This document shows, piece by piece, positions 34,623 to 45,892 of a stretch of 53,390 nt of DNA (position 1 is the first letter of the stretch; every line of letters starts with the position of its first letter). The translations under genes and the position numbers were made by a program. Source of the stretch: Pedosphaera sp. (GTDB taxonomy: Bacteria; Verrucomicrobiota; Verrucomicrobiia; Limisphaerales; DSYF01). The notes beneath the pieces are model-generated. The model did no database searches, was not told the DNA's origin, and worked only from the letters and a program-made list of their open reading frames with translations. The stretch is from positions 1 to 53,390 of the forward strand of contig JAFMIZ010000007.1 in assembly GCA_017853715.1 (NCBI GenBank), read 5' to 3'.

Positions 34623-37457
34623 ATGACACCAGCCCAACAAACGTCAATCCTCTCCGCCGCAAGTTGCGAGGTGCGTTTTGACGCGTTGACCCGGCATTTG
34701 TATGCGCGGGACGCGTCGCATTATCAGGTGGAGCCGATCGCGGTGGCGTTCCCACGCGGAGCCAAGCAGGCGAGTTCGGTGATCATGGCCGCCGCCGAAG
34801 CCGGGTTATCCGTCATTCCGCGCGGGGCCGGCAGCGGGTTGACAGGCGGTGCATTGGGGGAAGGCGTGGTGGTGGATTTCTCTCGCTACAACCGCGGCAT
34901 CGCCGAATTCAATGCGGAAGTGCGCACGATTCGCGTCGGGGCGGGCGTAGTGCTGGATCAGCTGAACAATTTCCTTCTGCAACACGGGTTGTGTTTTGGA
35001 CCGGATGTGGCGACCAGTTCCCGCGCGACCATCGGCGGGATGATCGCCAACAACTCCAGCGGCGCGCACGTGCCTTACTATGGGGTGACCTCCGATCACG
35101 TGGTGGAGTTGGAACTGGTCATGGCGGACGGGAGCGTGGTGAAGACGGGTGCGCACCGCGACGCGCTTCAAAAGCAGCGGGAGGTGATCGAGAACTTGAT
35201 GTTCCTGCACGGCTTGGAGATCTCCGAGCGTCGGCCCAAGGGGCTCAAGAAACGCTGGCCGGCTTATGCGGTGGAGCGATGCCTAAGCGCGGTGAATTTG
35301 AATGACATCCTCTCCGGCAGCGAGGGCACGCTGGCCGCGATTGCGTCGGCGGAGCTGCGGCTGGTGCCGTTGCCCGAGCGCAAGGGGCTGGCAATATTGT
35401 TCTTTGATTCCGTGCCGGACGCGATGCAGGCCACAGTGGAATTGCTGGACCTGAAACCAGCAGCCATCGAGCACGTGGACCGTCTGCTGCTCGACCAAAC
35501 GCGCGGCAAAGTGAAATTCCAACGCGCCCGCGACCTGCTTGATCTGGATGCCAATCCGTGTGAATCCATTCTGGCGGTCGAGTTCTTTGACGACATCGAA
35601 GACAAGTTCCGCGGAGTGATCGCCAAGAACCTGACCCATCGCTTCTTGTTGGTCAAAGATCCTACGGAGGCCGCGCTGTTTTGGAGCATCCGCAAAGCCG
35701 GGTTGTCCTTGTTGACCGGCATGGCGGGCGACGCCAAGCCGGCCACGGTGATCGAGGATGCGGCAGTGTTGCCGGAGAAACTACCGGCTTACGTCAACGG
35801 TTTGCGCGGCATTCTTGATCGGCACGGTTTGCAGGCGTCGTTCTACGGACATGCGGCGTCGGGTTTGTTGCACGTGCGACCGGTGTTGGATTTGCACCGG
35901 CCCGATGGCGTGAAGGTATTCCGGCAATTGGCCGTGGAGGTGGCCGCGTTGGTCAAGGAGTTCAAGGGGTCGCTGGCGGCTGAACATGGCGTGGGCATGG
36001 CCCACACGGAATTCATGCGTGACCAGCTGGGAGACGCATTGCTCGGGGTGATGAAGGAGATCAAGCGGTCGTTCGATCCCTACAACACGATGAACCCTGG
36101 CAAGATCATCCCCGATGGACGTTACGAGATCGACGACAACCTGCGGCTCGCCAAGCGGCATGAACTCAAGCTTCCGTTCGAGCCGCAACTGGCCTTCCGC
36201 GCCAAGGACGGTGCGTTCCTGAAGAACCTTGAACAATGCAATGGCTGCGGTGGCTGCCTAAAATGGACCCCAACGATGTGCCCGACGTTTGTGGCGACCG
36301 GTGAGGAGGGCATGTCCACGCGCGGTCGGGCGAACACAATTCAGGCGGCGCTGGAAGCGCGGGTGGGCGGCGATCCGCTGCTCTCGCCGGAACTCCATTA
36401 CGCGCTGAGCAATTGTCTCTCGTGCAAGGCCTGCACCACGGAGTGTCCGTCGAACGTGAACATGTCGTTGCTCAAGGCGGAACTGCAACACGCCCGCATC
36501 AAGCGTGACGGGCTGACGTGGCGGGAAAAAATGTTCAGCGACGTGGACAAACTCGGGCGCATGGGCACCGCGTTGCCGGGGCTGGCGAACTGGGCGCTGG
36601 AATCCACGTTGACGCGGGGCTGGATGGGGCGGTTGTTGGGTTTGGCGACGGAGCGCGCATTGCCGCGTTACACGAAGAATCGTTTTGACCTCTGGTTTGC
36701 CGGGCGCGAGTCGCGCAAACGTTACGCGCCGCGCGGCCGCGTGATTTTGTGGGATGACACCTTCGTGCGTTACCACGAGCCGGGCATCGGCATCGCGGCG
36801 GTGCAGGTGCTCGAGGCGGCGGGGTTTGAAGTCACCCTGCTCGGCAAGCGCAAATGCTGCGGCAGGCCTGCCTTCAGTCAGGGGAATCTGGATGCCGCCC
36901 GCGCACACGGGGAGCACAACGTGGCCGTGCTCAACGCGCAGGTGGACCAGGCACCGATCGTTTTCTTGGAGCCTTCCTGCTGGTCCATGTTTGCGGAGGA
37001 TTACGCGGAGATGAAGATTCCGAACGCCGAGCGCGTGGCCGCCCGGTCGTTCATGTTCGAGCAATTCATCGCCAACCTGCTGGCGGCCGAACCGGAGGCG
37101 ATCGCGTTCAACCAGCGGGGCGGGGTCGTGGCGATCCATGTCCATTGTCACGCGAAGTCCATGACGGACACGCGTTACCTGAACGACATCGCTGGCCGTC
37201 TGCCCAACCGCACGGTGACCATTTTGGAGACGGGCTGCTGCGGGATGGCGGGCGGTTTTGGGATGTTGAATTCCAAGTTCGATCTCTCGATGAAAATCGG
37301 CGCACCGCTGGCGGAACAACTCAAGACTCTGCCATTCAATGCGACGGTGGTGGCCTCGGGCACGAGTTGCCGCCATCAAATCTCGCATCTGGCCAACGTG
37401 AAATTGCGGCACATGGCGGAGCTGCTCGCGGAGTCTTTGGCGCTAGCGGGGAAGTAG
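34623..37457 (+). CDS. fused FAD / 4Fe-4S 2-hydroxyacid oxidoreductase
   Basis: A 944-aa fusion of a GlcD-like flavin dehydrogenase with a GlcF-like iron-sulfur subunit. Residues 1 to about 530: PRGAGSGLTGGALGEG, SRATIGGMIANNSSGAHV, SLAAEHGVGMAHTEF. Then two ferredoxin-type clusters (CNGCGGCLKWTPTMCP and CLSCKACTTECP) and two CCG domains (GKRKCCGRPAFSQGN, ETGCCGMAGGFGM). Family members oxidise D-lactate, glycolate or D-2-hydroxyglutarate and pass electrons to the quinone pool at the membrane; the substrate here is not determined. Divergent from uvrA across 107 bp; that spacer also carries heptamer-like units (34567-34587). Confidence 0.92.
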   Translation: MTPAQQTSILSAASCEVRFDALTRHLYARDASHYQVEPIAVAFPRGAKQASSVIMAAAEAGLSVIPRGAGSGLTGGALGEGVVVDFSRYNRGIAEFNAEVRTIRVGAGVVLDQLNNFLLQHGLCFGPDVATSSRATIGGMIANNSSGAHVPYYGVTSDHVVELELVMADGSVVKTGAHRDALQKQREVIENLMFLHGLEISERRPKGLKKRWPAYAVERCLSAVNLNDILSGSEGTLAAIASAELRLVPLPERKGLAILFFDSVPDAMQATVELLDLKPAAIEHVDRLLLDQTRGKVKFQRARDLLDLDANPCESILAVEFFDDIEDKFRGVIAKNLTHRFLLVKDPTEAALFWSIRKAGLSLLTGMAGDAKPATVIEDAAVLPEKLPAYVNGLRGILDRHGLQASFYGHAASGLLHVRPVLDLHRPDGVKVFRQLAVEVAALVKEFKGSLAAEHGVGMAHTEFMRDQLGDALLGVMKEIKRSFDPYNTMNPGKIIPDGRYEIDDNLRLAKRHELKLPFEPQLAFRAKDGAFLKNLEQCNGCGGCLKWTPTMCPTFVATGEEGMSTRGRANTIQAALEARVGGDPLLSPELHYALSNCLSCKACTTECPSNVNMSLLKAELQHARIKRDGLTWREKMFSDVDKLGRMGTALPGLANWALESTLTRGWMGRLLGLATERALPRYTKNRFDLWFAGRESRKRYAPRGRVILWDDTFVRYHEPGIGIAAVQVLEAAGFEVTLLGKRKCCGRPAFSQGNLDAARAHGEHNVAVLNAQVDQAPIVFLEPSCWSMFAEDYAEMKIPNAERVAARSFMFEQFIANLLAAEPEAIAFNQRGGVVAIHVHCHAKSMTDTRYLNDIAGRLPNRTVTILETGCCGMAGGFGMLNSKFDLSMKIGAPLAEQLKTLPFNATVVASGTSCRHQISHLANVKLRHMAELLAESLALAGK

Positions 37458-37470
37458 GAGCGCAAGAGAC

Positions 37471-38280
37471 CTACTTCAGCTTGGGGAAAAACGCGTGCGC
37501 AGTGGCGCAAGTGGCTTGGCCCAATTCTTCCAACGAACAGCCTTTCACTTGTGCGACGACCTCCGAAATCTCCTTCACGTAGGCTGGCTCGCAACGTTTG
37601 CCGCGATACGGCACCGGCGCGAGATACGGGCAGTCCGTTTCCAGCATGAACTTGCCCAAAGGTGTTTCAGTGATGACATCGCGGACGTTCTGGCCGTTCT
37701 TGAAGGTAGCGATGCCGGTGAAGCTGACGAGCGAGCCCATCTCCAGGACGCGCTGCATTTGTGCGACGGTGCCGGCAAAGCAGTGGAATTGTCCGCGCAC
37801 CCGATTGGCAAAGGGGCGCATAATTTCCAAGGTCGGCTCGAAGCAGTCGCCGCGCTGGTGAATGACGCAGTTGAGCCCGAGTTCGGCGGCGACTTCGAGG
37901 TGTTGTTGAAAAATGTCAGCCTGCTTGCGTTTGATGGGTTCGTCCTCGGCGGCAGTCCCACCTTGCGTGCTGGGCAGACGATAGTAATCCAGCCCGGTTT
38001 CACCGAGCGCGACGACCTTCGGGTGCCGCGCCAATTCGCGCAGGGCGGGCCGAACATCCGCGGGCGCGCTCATCGTGTCGGTGGGATGCCAGCCGACCAC
38101 GGCGTAAATGCTTTCGTGCTTTTCGGCCAAGGCCACCGCTCGGCGCGAGCTGTCAAGGTTTGTGCCGATGCTCAACATTCGCGTGATGCCTGCGGTGTGA
38201 GCACGCTCCAGAACTTGCTGAAGGTCCGGTTTAAAGTCGTCGTAATCGAGGTGCGCGTGGGTGTCGTAAAACGTGGACAT
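37471..38280 (-). CDS. tatD: TatD-family metal-dependent hydrolase
   Basis: A 269-aa TIM-barrel hydrolase with deoxyribonuclease and 3'-5' exonuclease activity in characterised members. Metal and catalytic blocks: DTHAHLDYDDF (HxH), GETGLDYYR, HQRGDCFEP, QFHCFAGT and LETDCPYLAPVPYRGK. The ATG at 38280 is used, because the frame upstream opens only at a TTG two codons earlier. It is divergent from the isomerase gene across 133 bp and converges on the FAD/Fe-S gene. Confidence 0.93.
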   Translation of the reverse strand: MSTFYDTHAHLDYDDFKPDLQQVLERAHTAGITRMLSIGTNLDSSRRAVALAEKHESIYAVVGWHPTDTMSAPADVRPALRELARHPKVVALGETGLDYYRLPSTQGGTAAEDEPIKRKQADIFQQHLEVAAELGLNCVIHQRGDCFEPTLEIMRPFANRVRGQFHCFAGTVAQMQRVLEMGSLVSFTGIATFKNGQNVRDVITETPLGKFMLETDCPYLAPVPYRGKRCEPAYVKEISEVVAQVKGCSLEELGQATCATAHAFFPKLK

Positions 38281-38413
38281 GATCAAAGGGTCAAAAGGCT
38301 CCGGAACCGCCGCTAAAATCGTCCGCGGATTTTATAAGTTTGCAACTGAATTTCGTTTGCCTTCGCCGGCCCGGAGAATAATGCTGGAGCAGCTACTCAG
38401 CAAAACATCTCAC

Positions 38414-39445
38414 ATGGCCAACGCAATCTATCATCCGAGCATCGAGGGCGCGCAGCACGGCGCCAAGTCACTTCCGCAATTCCTCGCCTACGCCAAGAAG
38501 TCCGGCGCAGCCGGCGCGCAGCCATCCAACTTCATGCTGCAAGGGGCCCACGGTCTTCTCACGGCGAAAGGAGTGCGTTCCGCGTTCCAGAAGGCGAATT
38601 TGGAACTGGACGGCATTTCCGCGCATTGCCCGTTCTGGGTGCATACCACGGCCTGGACTGGCAGCCCGACGATTCGTCCGTTCATTCCGGCCGATGTGGC
38701 GAAGAAGTCTCCAGCGCAGATTGAGAAATGGGCGGAGGATTATTTGCTCAGCTTGCTCGACTTGTGCGCCGAACTGGGGGTGCGCGTGGTGCCGATGTTC
38801 TGGGGCGTGGCTTTCGGTTGGGAAGTGGCGACAGGCTATCCGTGGGGCTTCTGGAAGGGGGGCGACTACGATTTGATCGCTGAGGGCAAGGAGCGCTTTG
38901 TCAAAAAGACGGCGAAGATTCGCGCTCACGCGAACAATCTGGGGATTTATCTCTGCCATGAAATTCACCCCGGCACGGGCGCAATGACGGCGGACGATTT
39001 CCGCGCGCTTGTCGGCGCATGTGACGGCGATAAATGTCTCGGCGTGAATGCCGATCCGTCCCATTGCTGGGAAGGTGAGGCGTGGGAGGCTCGATTCCGT
39101 GCGTTGGGTGAACGCATCTACGCCGCCCACGTGAAGAATTTCGTCATCCGAGGCGGGGTTGCCCTCCGCAAGATGGAGCCGGAATGGCCGGGCCGCGCGA
39201 TGCAATTCACCGATCTGCCGACCGGCGAACTGAACCTCATGCGCTATGCGGAGATGCTCATTGATGTGGGCTATCCCCAGCGTTACTGCAAGTTGACGGG
39301 CAAGAAGACCGCGCCGTTGGTCGTCGAAGCCGAGAGTGCCTATCGCGATCTCGATGCATGCAGCACAAATGGCATCCAATGGGTGCGTGACCACCTTTGC
39401 TTCCCGCTGGCGGGCGGTTCGTTTGAAGACGGCATGGGAGCGTGA
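38414..39445 (+). CDS. sugar phosphate isomerase/epimerase (AP-endonuclease-2-like TIM barrel)
   Basis: A 343-aa xylose-isomerase-like TIM barrel. Metal-ligand-type segments are visible: LCHEIHPGTGA, GVNADPSHCW, AAHVKNF and VVEAES. Such proteins in Verrucomicrobia often isomerise sugars such as inosose or ketoses; the substrate is not predictable here. ATG 38414 is chosen (MANAIYHPSIEGAQHG); an upstream ATG at 38381 would add eleven unlikely residues and the frame extends further into the TatD region. A hairpin with a T-rich tail lies about 45 bp after the stop. Confidence 0.88.
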   Translation: MANAIYHPSIEGAQHGAKSLPQFLAYAKKSGAAGAQPSNFMLQGAHGLLTAKGVRSAFQKANLELDGISAHCPFWVHTTAWTGSPTIRPFIPADVAKKSPAQIEKWAEDYLLSLLDLCAELGVRVVPMFWGVAFGWEVATGYPWGFWKGGDYDLIAEGKERFVKKTAKIRAHANNLGIYLCHEIHPGTGAMTADDFRALVGACDGDKCLGVNADPSHCWEGEAWEARFRALGERIYAAHVKNFVIRGGVALRKMEPEWPGRAMQFTDLPTGELNLMRYAEMLIDVGYPQRYCKLTGKKTAPLVVEAESAYRDLDACSTNGIQWVRDHLCFPLAGGSFEDGMGA

Positions 39446-39488
39446 TCAAAGCGTCGCGGTCTTTTCAAATGAAGCCGCCTCTGGCTGG

Positions 39489-39541
39489 GGCTGGCCGCGC
39501 TCTGATCACACTGAGCTCCGCGGGCCAGCCTTTCGAGTTTT
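39489..39541 (+). terminator. intrinsic terminator after the isomerase gene
   Basis: GGCTGGCC (39489-39496) pairs perfectly with GGCCAGCC (39523-39530), with inner complementarity GCTC/GAGC, and is followed by the T-rich TTTCGAGTTTT. It lies 44 bp beyond the isomerase stop. Confidence 0.5.
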
Positions 39542-39668
39542 GCCTTGGAATCAACTTTGATGGCCAAGCGACTTAGTGGTTTCTCCCGGGGTGCGGTTCA
39601 GTAATCGTCCGAATTGTGCCGCTGCCAAAATGTTGCATTTTGTGGTCAGGCAAACATTTGGGAGTAAC

Positions 39669-40229
39669 ATGACAACGCAGGACGAAACCAAAGTCGCAGC
39701 GAAGGAATCCGTGACGACCCATGTGGCCAGGTCACAGGCCACGCTGGGGCAGCAATTGGTTCACTGTTTGTGCGCTGCGGTCATCGCTGTGGCAACCTAC
39801 TTCGCGGGCTCGCATTTCCTTTTCCAGAAAGTCGTTGTATCTGGCAACAGCATGAGTCCTACCCTGCGGGACGAAGACGCGTTTTTGATGAACCGGGTTG
39901 AGTTCTTGCTCCGCAAGCCGCAATGGGGAGACATCGTGGTGATTCGTGATCCCGAAGTGGGTTGCCTTTCCATCAAGCGTGTGGTGGCAGTCGAAGGGCA
40001 GCGCGTGGAGTTGAATGGCGGCAAAGTTTTTGTGGACGGTCTGAAACTGCCGGAATCATACCTCCGCCCAGGTACCAAAACTTTCAGCTATCACGAGTCC
40101 GGTGTTGAAGCATTTGATTGCAACTCCGATCACTACTTCGTCTTGGGTGATAATCGCGCGGAATCAGCGGACAGCCGTGTTTACGGACCCATTCCCCGCC
40201 AAAACATCCTCGGCGTGGTGGTGCCTTGA
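39669..40229 (+). CDS. lepB: signal peptidase I
   Basis: A second signal peptidase I, 186 aa. One membrane helix (CLCAAVIAVATYFAGSHFLF) precedes catalytic serine SGNSMSPTL, lysine block LSIKRVVAVEGQ and canonical box E GDNRAESADSR. ATG 39669 has a GGAG ribosome site at 39661-39664; the longer upstream frame lacks one. The stop TGA directly abuts the gcvP stop (TGATCA), so the two genes share no spacer. Unlike the copy at 3845-4435, all box E residues are conserved. Confidence 0.93.
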   Translation: MTTQDETKVAAKESVTTHVARSQATLGQQLVHCLCAAVIAVATYFAGSHFLFQKVVVSGNSMSPTLRDEDAFLMNRVEFLLRKPQWGDIVVIRDPEVGCLSIKRVVAVEGQRVELNGGKVFVDGLKLPESYLRPGTKTFSYHESGVEAFDCNSDHYFVLGDNRAESADSRVYGPIPRQNILGVVVP

Positions 40230-43079
40230 TCAGGTCCCACCGTAAGCTTCCATCCCGGCACAGGAACACACCAGATTTCGGTCGCCGAACACATTGTCCA
40301 CGCGGCCGCAGGCGGGCCAGAACTTGAAGTCCTTCAACCCAGCCATGGGGAAGGCTGCCTGTTCGCGCGAGTAGGGGCGGTTCCAATCGCTCGTCGCAAT
40401 CATGTCACCCGTGTGCGGCGCCTGCTTCAGCGGATTATTCTGCTTGTCCATCGCGCCGGTCTCCACCGTCTGCATCTCGCCATGGATGGCGATCATGGCG
40501 TCACAGAATCGGTCCAACTCGGCTTTGGGTTCGCTCTCCGTCGGTTCTACCATCAATGTTCCGGCCACGGGCCAGCTAAGCGTGGGCGCGTGGAAGCCGA
40601 AATCCATCAGTCGCTTCGCAACATCTTCCGCTGTGGTGGCTTTGAACTGCCGCAAATCAAGGATGCACTCGTGGGCCACAAGGCCATTGGCGCGGTACAG
40701 CGTGGGGAAATGATTCTCTAACCGCTTTGCGATGTAATTGGCGTTGAGGATGGCTGCTTTGGTGGCCTCGGTGAGGCCGGGCTCGCCCATGGTGCGTATA
40801 TACATCCAGGAGATGGGTAGGATGCTCGCGCTGCCCCAAGCGGCGGCGGAGACCGCCCCGATGGGCTGTTCGCCGCCCAAGTTCGTTACCGGATGGCCGG
40901 GGAGAAAATCAGCCAGATGTGCGGCCACGCCAATCGGGCCCATACCCGGACCGCCGCCGCCATGCGGAATGCAGAAAGTCTTGTGCAGATTCAGGTGGCA
41001 GACGTCCGCGCCGATGTAGCCGGGAGAGGTCAAGCCGACTTGCGCGTTCATGTTGGCCCCGTCCATGTAAACCTGTCCGCCCGCCTCGTGAACGATGGCG
41101 CAGATCTCGCGGATGCTCGCCTCGAACACACCGTGCGTGCTGGGGTAGGTGACCATCAGGCACGAAAGATCGGCGCGGTGAGCTTCCACTTTGGCGCGGA
41201 GGTCGGCCACGTCGATGTTGCCCTGCTTGTCGCAAGCAACGGCCACGACCTTCATGCCGACCATAACCGCGCTGGCGGGGTTGGTGCCGTGGGCGCTCGA
41301 GGGAATCAGGCAAACGTCGCGTTGCTTGTCGCCGCGTGATTCGTGGAAAGCGCGGATGACCAGCAAGCCGGCGTATTCGCCCTGCGAACCGGCGTTTGGC
41401 TGCAGAGACACGGCAGCGAAACCAGTAATCTCAGCCAGCCACGTTTCCAACTGCCGGAACAACTCCTGATAGCCCTGCGTTTGACTCCCCGGTGCGAACG
41501 GATGCAACGCGCCGAACTCCGGCCAACTGACGGGGAACAACTGGCTGGCCGCGTTCAGCTTCATCGTGCAAGAGCCGAGCGGAATCATGGCGTGGCAGAG
41601 CGAAAGATCTTTGCTCTCCAGCTTGCGCAGGTAGCGCTGCATCTCCGTCTCGGAGTGGTAGTGGTTGAAGACGGGGTGCTTTAAGAATTCGGATTGCCGG
41701 TTGCTGATTGCTGATTGGGGTGCTGGGAGGTCTGTGAGCGCAAACTGTGGCGGGCGGTTGCCATTGAAGATTTGTAGCAGCGCAGCCAGGTCAGAGGTGG
41801 TGACGGATTCATCGAGGGAAATGCCCACGGTCCTGGCGTCAATGGCTCGCAGGTTAACGCGATGCGACGCGGCGATTTGAACGAGGTCGGCACTGGCCAC
41901 GCTGCCGAGGTCGACATGCAACGTGTCGAAGCTGTGGGCGGCGTTGGTGGTGTAACCCAGCTTCTCCAATCCAGCCGCCAGGGCTTGCGTGAGCGCATGC
42001 ACCCGGCCGGCGATGGCTTTCAGACCCTCCGGCCCGTGATAGACGGCGTAGGCCGCGGCCATGTTCGCCAGCAGGGCTTGGGCGGTGCAGATGTTGGAGG
42101 TGGCCTTTTCACGGCGGATGTGTTGCTCGCGGGTGCCGAGCGAGAGTCGCAGGGCGGGCTTGCCGCGCGAGTCTTTGGAGACGCCCACGAGGCGTCCGGG
42201 CATCTGGCGCTTGAATGCATCGCGCGTGGCGAAGAAGGCCGCGTGCGGTCCGCCGAAACCCAGCGGCACGCCGAAGCGTTGCGCGCTGCCCACGGCGATG
42301 TCAGTTCCGAATTCTCCGGGCGGCTTGATGAGGCACAGCGCCAGCAAGTCCGTGGCAACGACCAGTAGTGCTCCCGCAGCATGAGCCTCATCAGCAAGGT
42401 TCGTGTAGTCTCCTATGGTGCCGAACGTGTCCGGATACTGAACCAGCGCGCCGCAGACTTGAGCGGTGAACTCGAATTCGTTTGGCGGGCAAACTGTGGT
42501 TTCGATGCCGAGCGCTTTGGCCCGGGTTTGCGTGACTTCAATGTTTTGCGGGTGGCAGTTGCTCGCGATCAGGAAGACGTTGCGGTTTTCCGCCTCCTTG
42601 ACTCGATGGCACATCATCATCGCTTCCGCACAGGCCGTCGCTTCATCGAGCAGCGAGGCGTTGGCGATTTCGAGGCCGGTCAGGTCGCAGACCATCGTCT
42701 GGAAATTGAGCAACATCTCCAAGCGGCCTTGGGAGATTTCCGATTGGTAGGGGGTGTACTGGGTATACCAGCCGGGGTTTTCGAGAATGTTCCGTTGGAT
42801 GACCGGCGGCGTGATGGTGTTGTAATAGCCCATGCCGATGAACGACCGGAATACTTGGTTTTTTTGTGCCACCGCGCGTAGCTCGGCCAAGGCTTCAAAT
42901 TCGGAAACCGGCGCGGGCAGGTCGAGAGGCTTGGGAAGCCGAATCCCGGCGGGCACCGCAGCGTCCGCCAAAGCATCCAAGGAAGCACATCCAAGCGTTT
43001 GCAGCATTTCCTGCATTTCGGCGGGACGAGGACCGATGTGGCGGCGGACAAATGCGTCGGTTTGATTGGTCAAATTCAT
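40230..43079 (-). CDS. gcvP: glycine decarboxylase P-protein
   Basis: A 949-aa PLP enzyme that decarboxylates glycine and passes the aminomethyl group to lipoyl H-protein (glycine cleavage system). N-terminal [15 protein letters not shown] and [20 protein letters not shown], and the PLP lysine in [20 protein letters not shown], are classical. It is the fused long form. Residues about 454-463, in the linker between the two halves, come from a 7-bp array (41692-41719) and read [10 protein letters not shown]. The other cleavage genes are not in this window. A 9-bp-stem hairpin lies in the leader (43100-43123). Confidence 0.96.
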   Translation of the reverse strand: MNLTNQTDAFVRRHIGPRPAEMQEMLQTLGCASLDALADAAVPAGIRLPKPLDLPAPVSEFEALAELRAVAQKNQVFRSFIGMGYYNTITPPVIQRNILENPGWYTQYTPYQSEISQGRLEMLLNFQTMVCDLTGLEIANASLLDEATACAEAMMMCHRVKEAENRNVFLIASNCHPQNIEVTQTRAKALGIETTVCPPNEFEFTAQVCGALVQYPDTFGTIGDYTNLADEAHAAGALLVVATDLLALCLIKPPGEFGTDIAVGSAQRFGVPLGFGGPHAAFFATRDAFKRQMPGRLVGVSKDSRGKPALRLSLGTREQHIRREKATSNICTAQALLANMAAAYAVYHGPEGLKAIAGRVHALTQALAAGLEKLGYTTNAAHSFDTLHVDLGSVASADLVQIAASHRVNLRAIDARTVGISLDESVTTSDLAALLQIFNGNRPPQFALTDLPAPQSAISNRQSEFLKHPVFNHYHSETEMQRYLRKLESKDLSLCHAMIPLGSCTMKLNAASQLFPVSWPEFGALHPFAPGSQTQGYQELFRQLETWLAEITGFAAVSLQPNAGSQGEYAGLLVIRAFHESRGDKQRDVCLIPSSAHGTNPASAVMVGMKVVAVACDKQGNIDVADLRAKVEAHRADLSCLMVTYPSTHGVFEASIREICAIVHEAGGQVYMDGANMNAQVGLTSPGYIGADVCHLNLHKTFCIPHGGGGPGMGPIGVAAHLADFLPGHPVTNLGGEQPIGAVSAAAWGSASILPISWMYIRTMGEPGLTEATKAAILNANYIAKRLENHFPTLYRANGLVAHECILDLRQFKATTAEDVAKRLMDFGFHAPTLSWPVAGTLMVEPTESEPKAELDRFCDAMIAIHGEMQTVETGAMDKQNNPLKQAPHTGDMIATSDWNRPYSREQAAFPMAGLKDFKFWPACGRVDNVFGDRNLVCSCAGMEAYGGT
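41692..41719. repeat. 7-bp tandem array inside gcvP
   Basis: Four heptamers (GATTGCC, GGTTGCT, GATTGCT, GATTGGG) code for part of [11 protein letters not shown] in the inter-half linker of glycine decarboxylase. In-frame and in a region that is variable in the family. Confidence 0.85.
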
Positions 43080-43099
43080 GGTTCGGGCGGTTGAAAATT

Positions 43100-43123
43100 G
43101 AGCCGCGCAAACCCGCGCGGCTC
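43100..43123 (-). promoter_or_regulatory. hairpin in the gcvP leader
   Basis: A perfect 9-bp GC-rich stem (43100-43108 with 43115-43123) with a six-base loop, followed on the minus strand by AATTTT, ends 20 bp before the gcvP ATG. No gene upstream needs a terminator here, so attenuation or translational control is possible. It has no glycine riboswitch core. Confidence 0.35.
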
Positions 43124-43295
43124 ATGCGGGAGGAAAAGTAGAGTCGGGCGGGGGCAAATCAAGTTGGTTTTGAGTTCCAGTCAATCTTTCACCTCCACAA
43201 CCGGTTTGGTTGCAAGCTCTTTTTCAGCACAACAAATAGTGGTTTTGGGTGCAGAAACGGGTTGTGTGTGCAGGCTGATTTTTCTATGGTTTTGA

Positions 43296-45860
<2,565 letters not shown>

Positions 45861-45892
45861 CCGCAGCTCACAACTCTTTCTGAATTTGCATC

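Noticed and set aside
36258-37412. A 384-aa antisense frame over the FAD/Fe-S gene
   Set aside because: Shadow with arginine/histidine-rich composition; the plus strand carries all Fe-S cysteine clusters.
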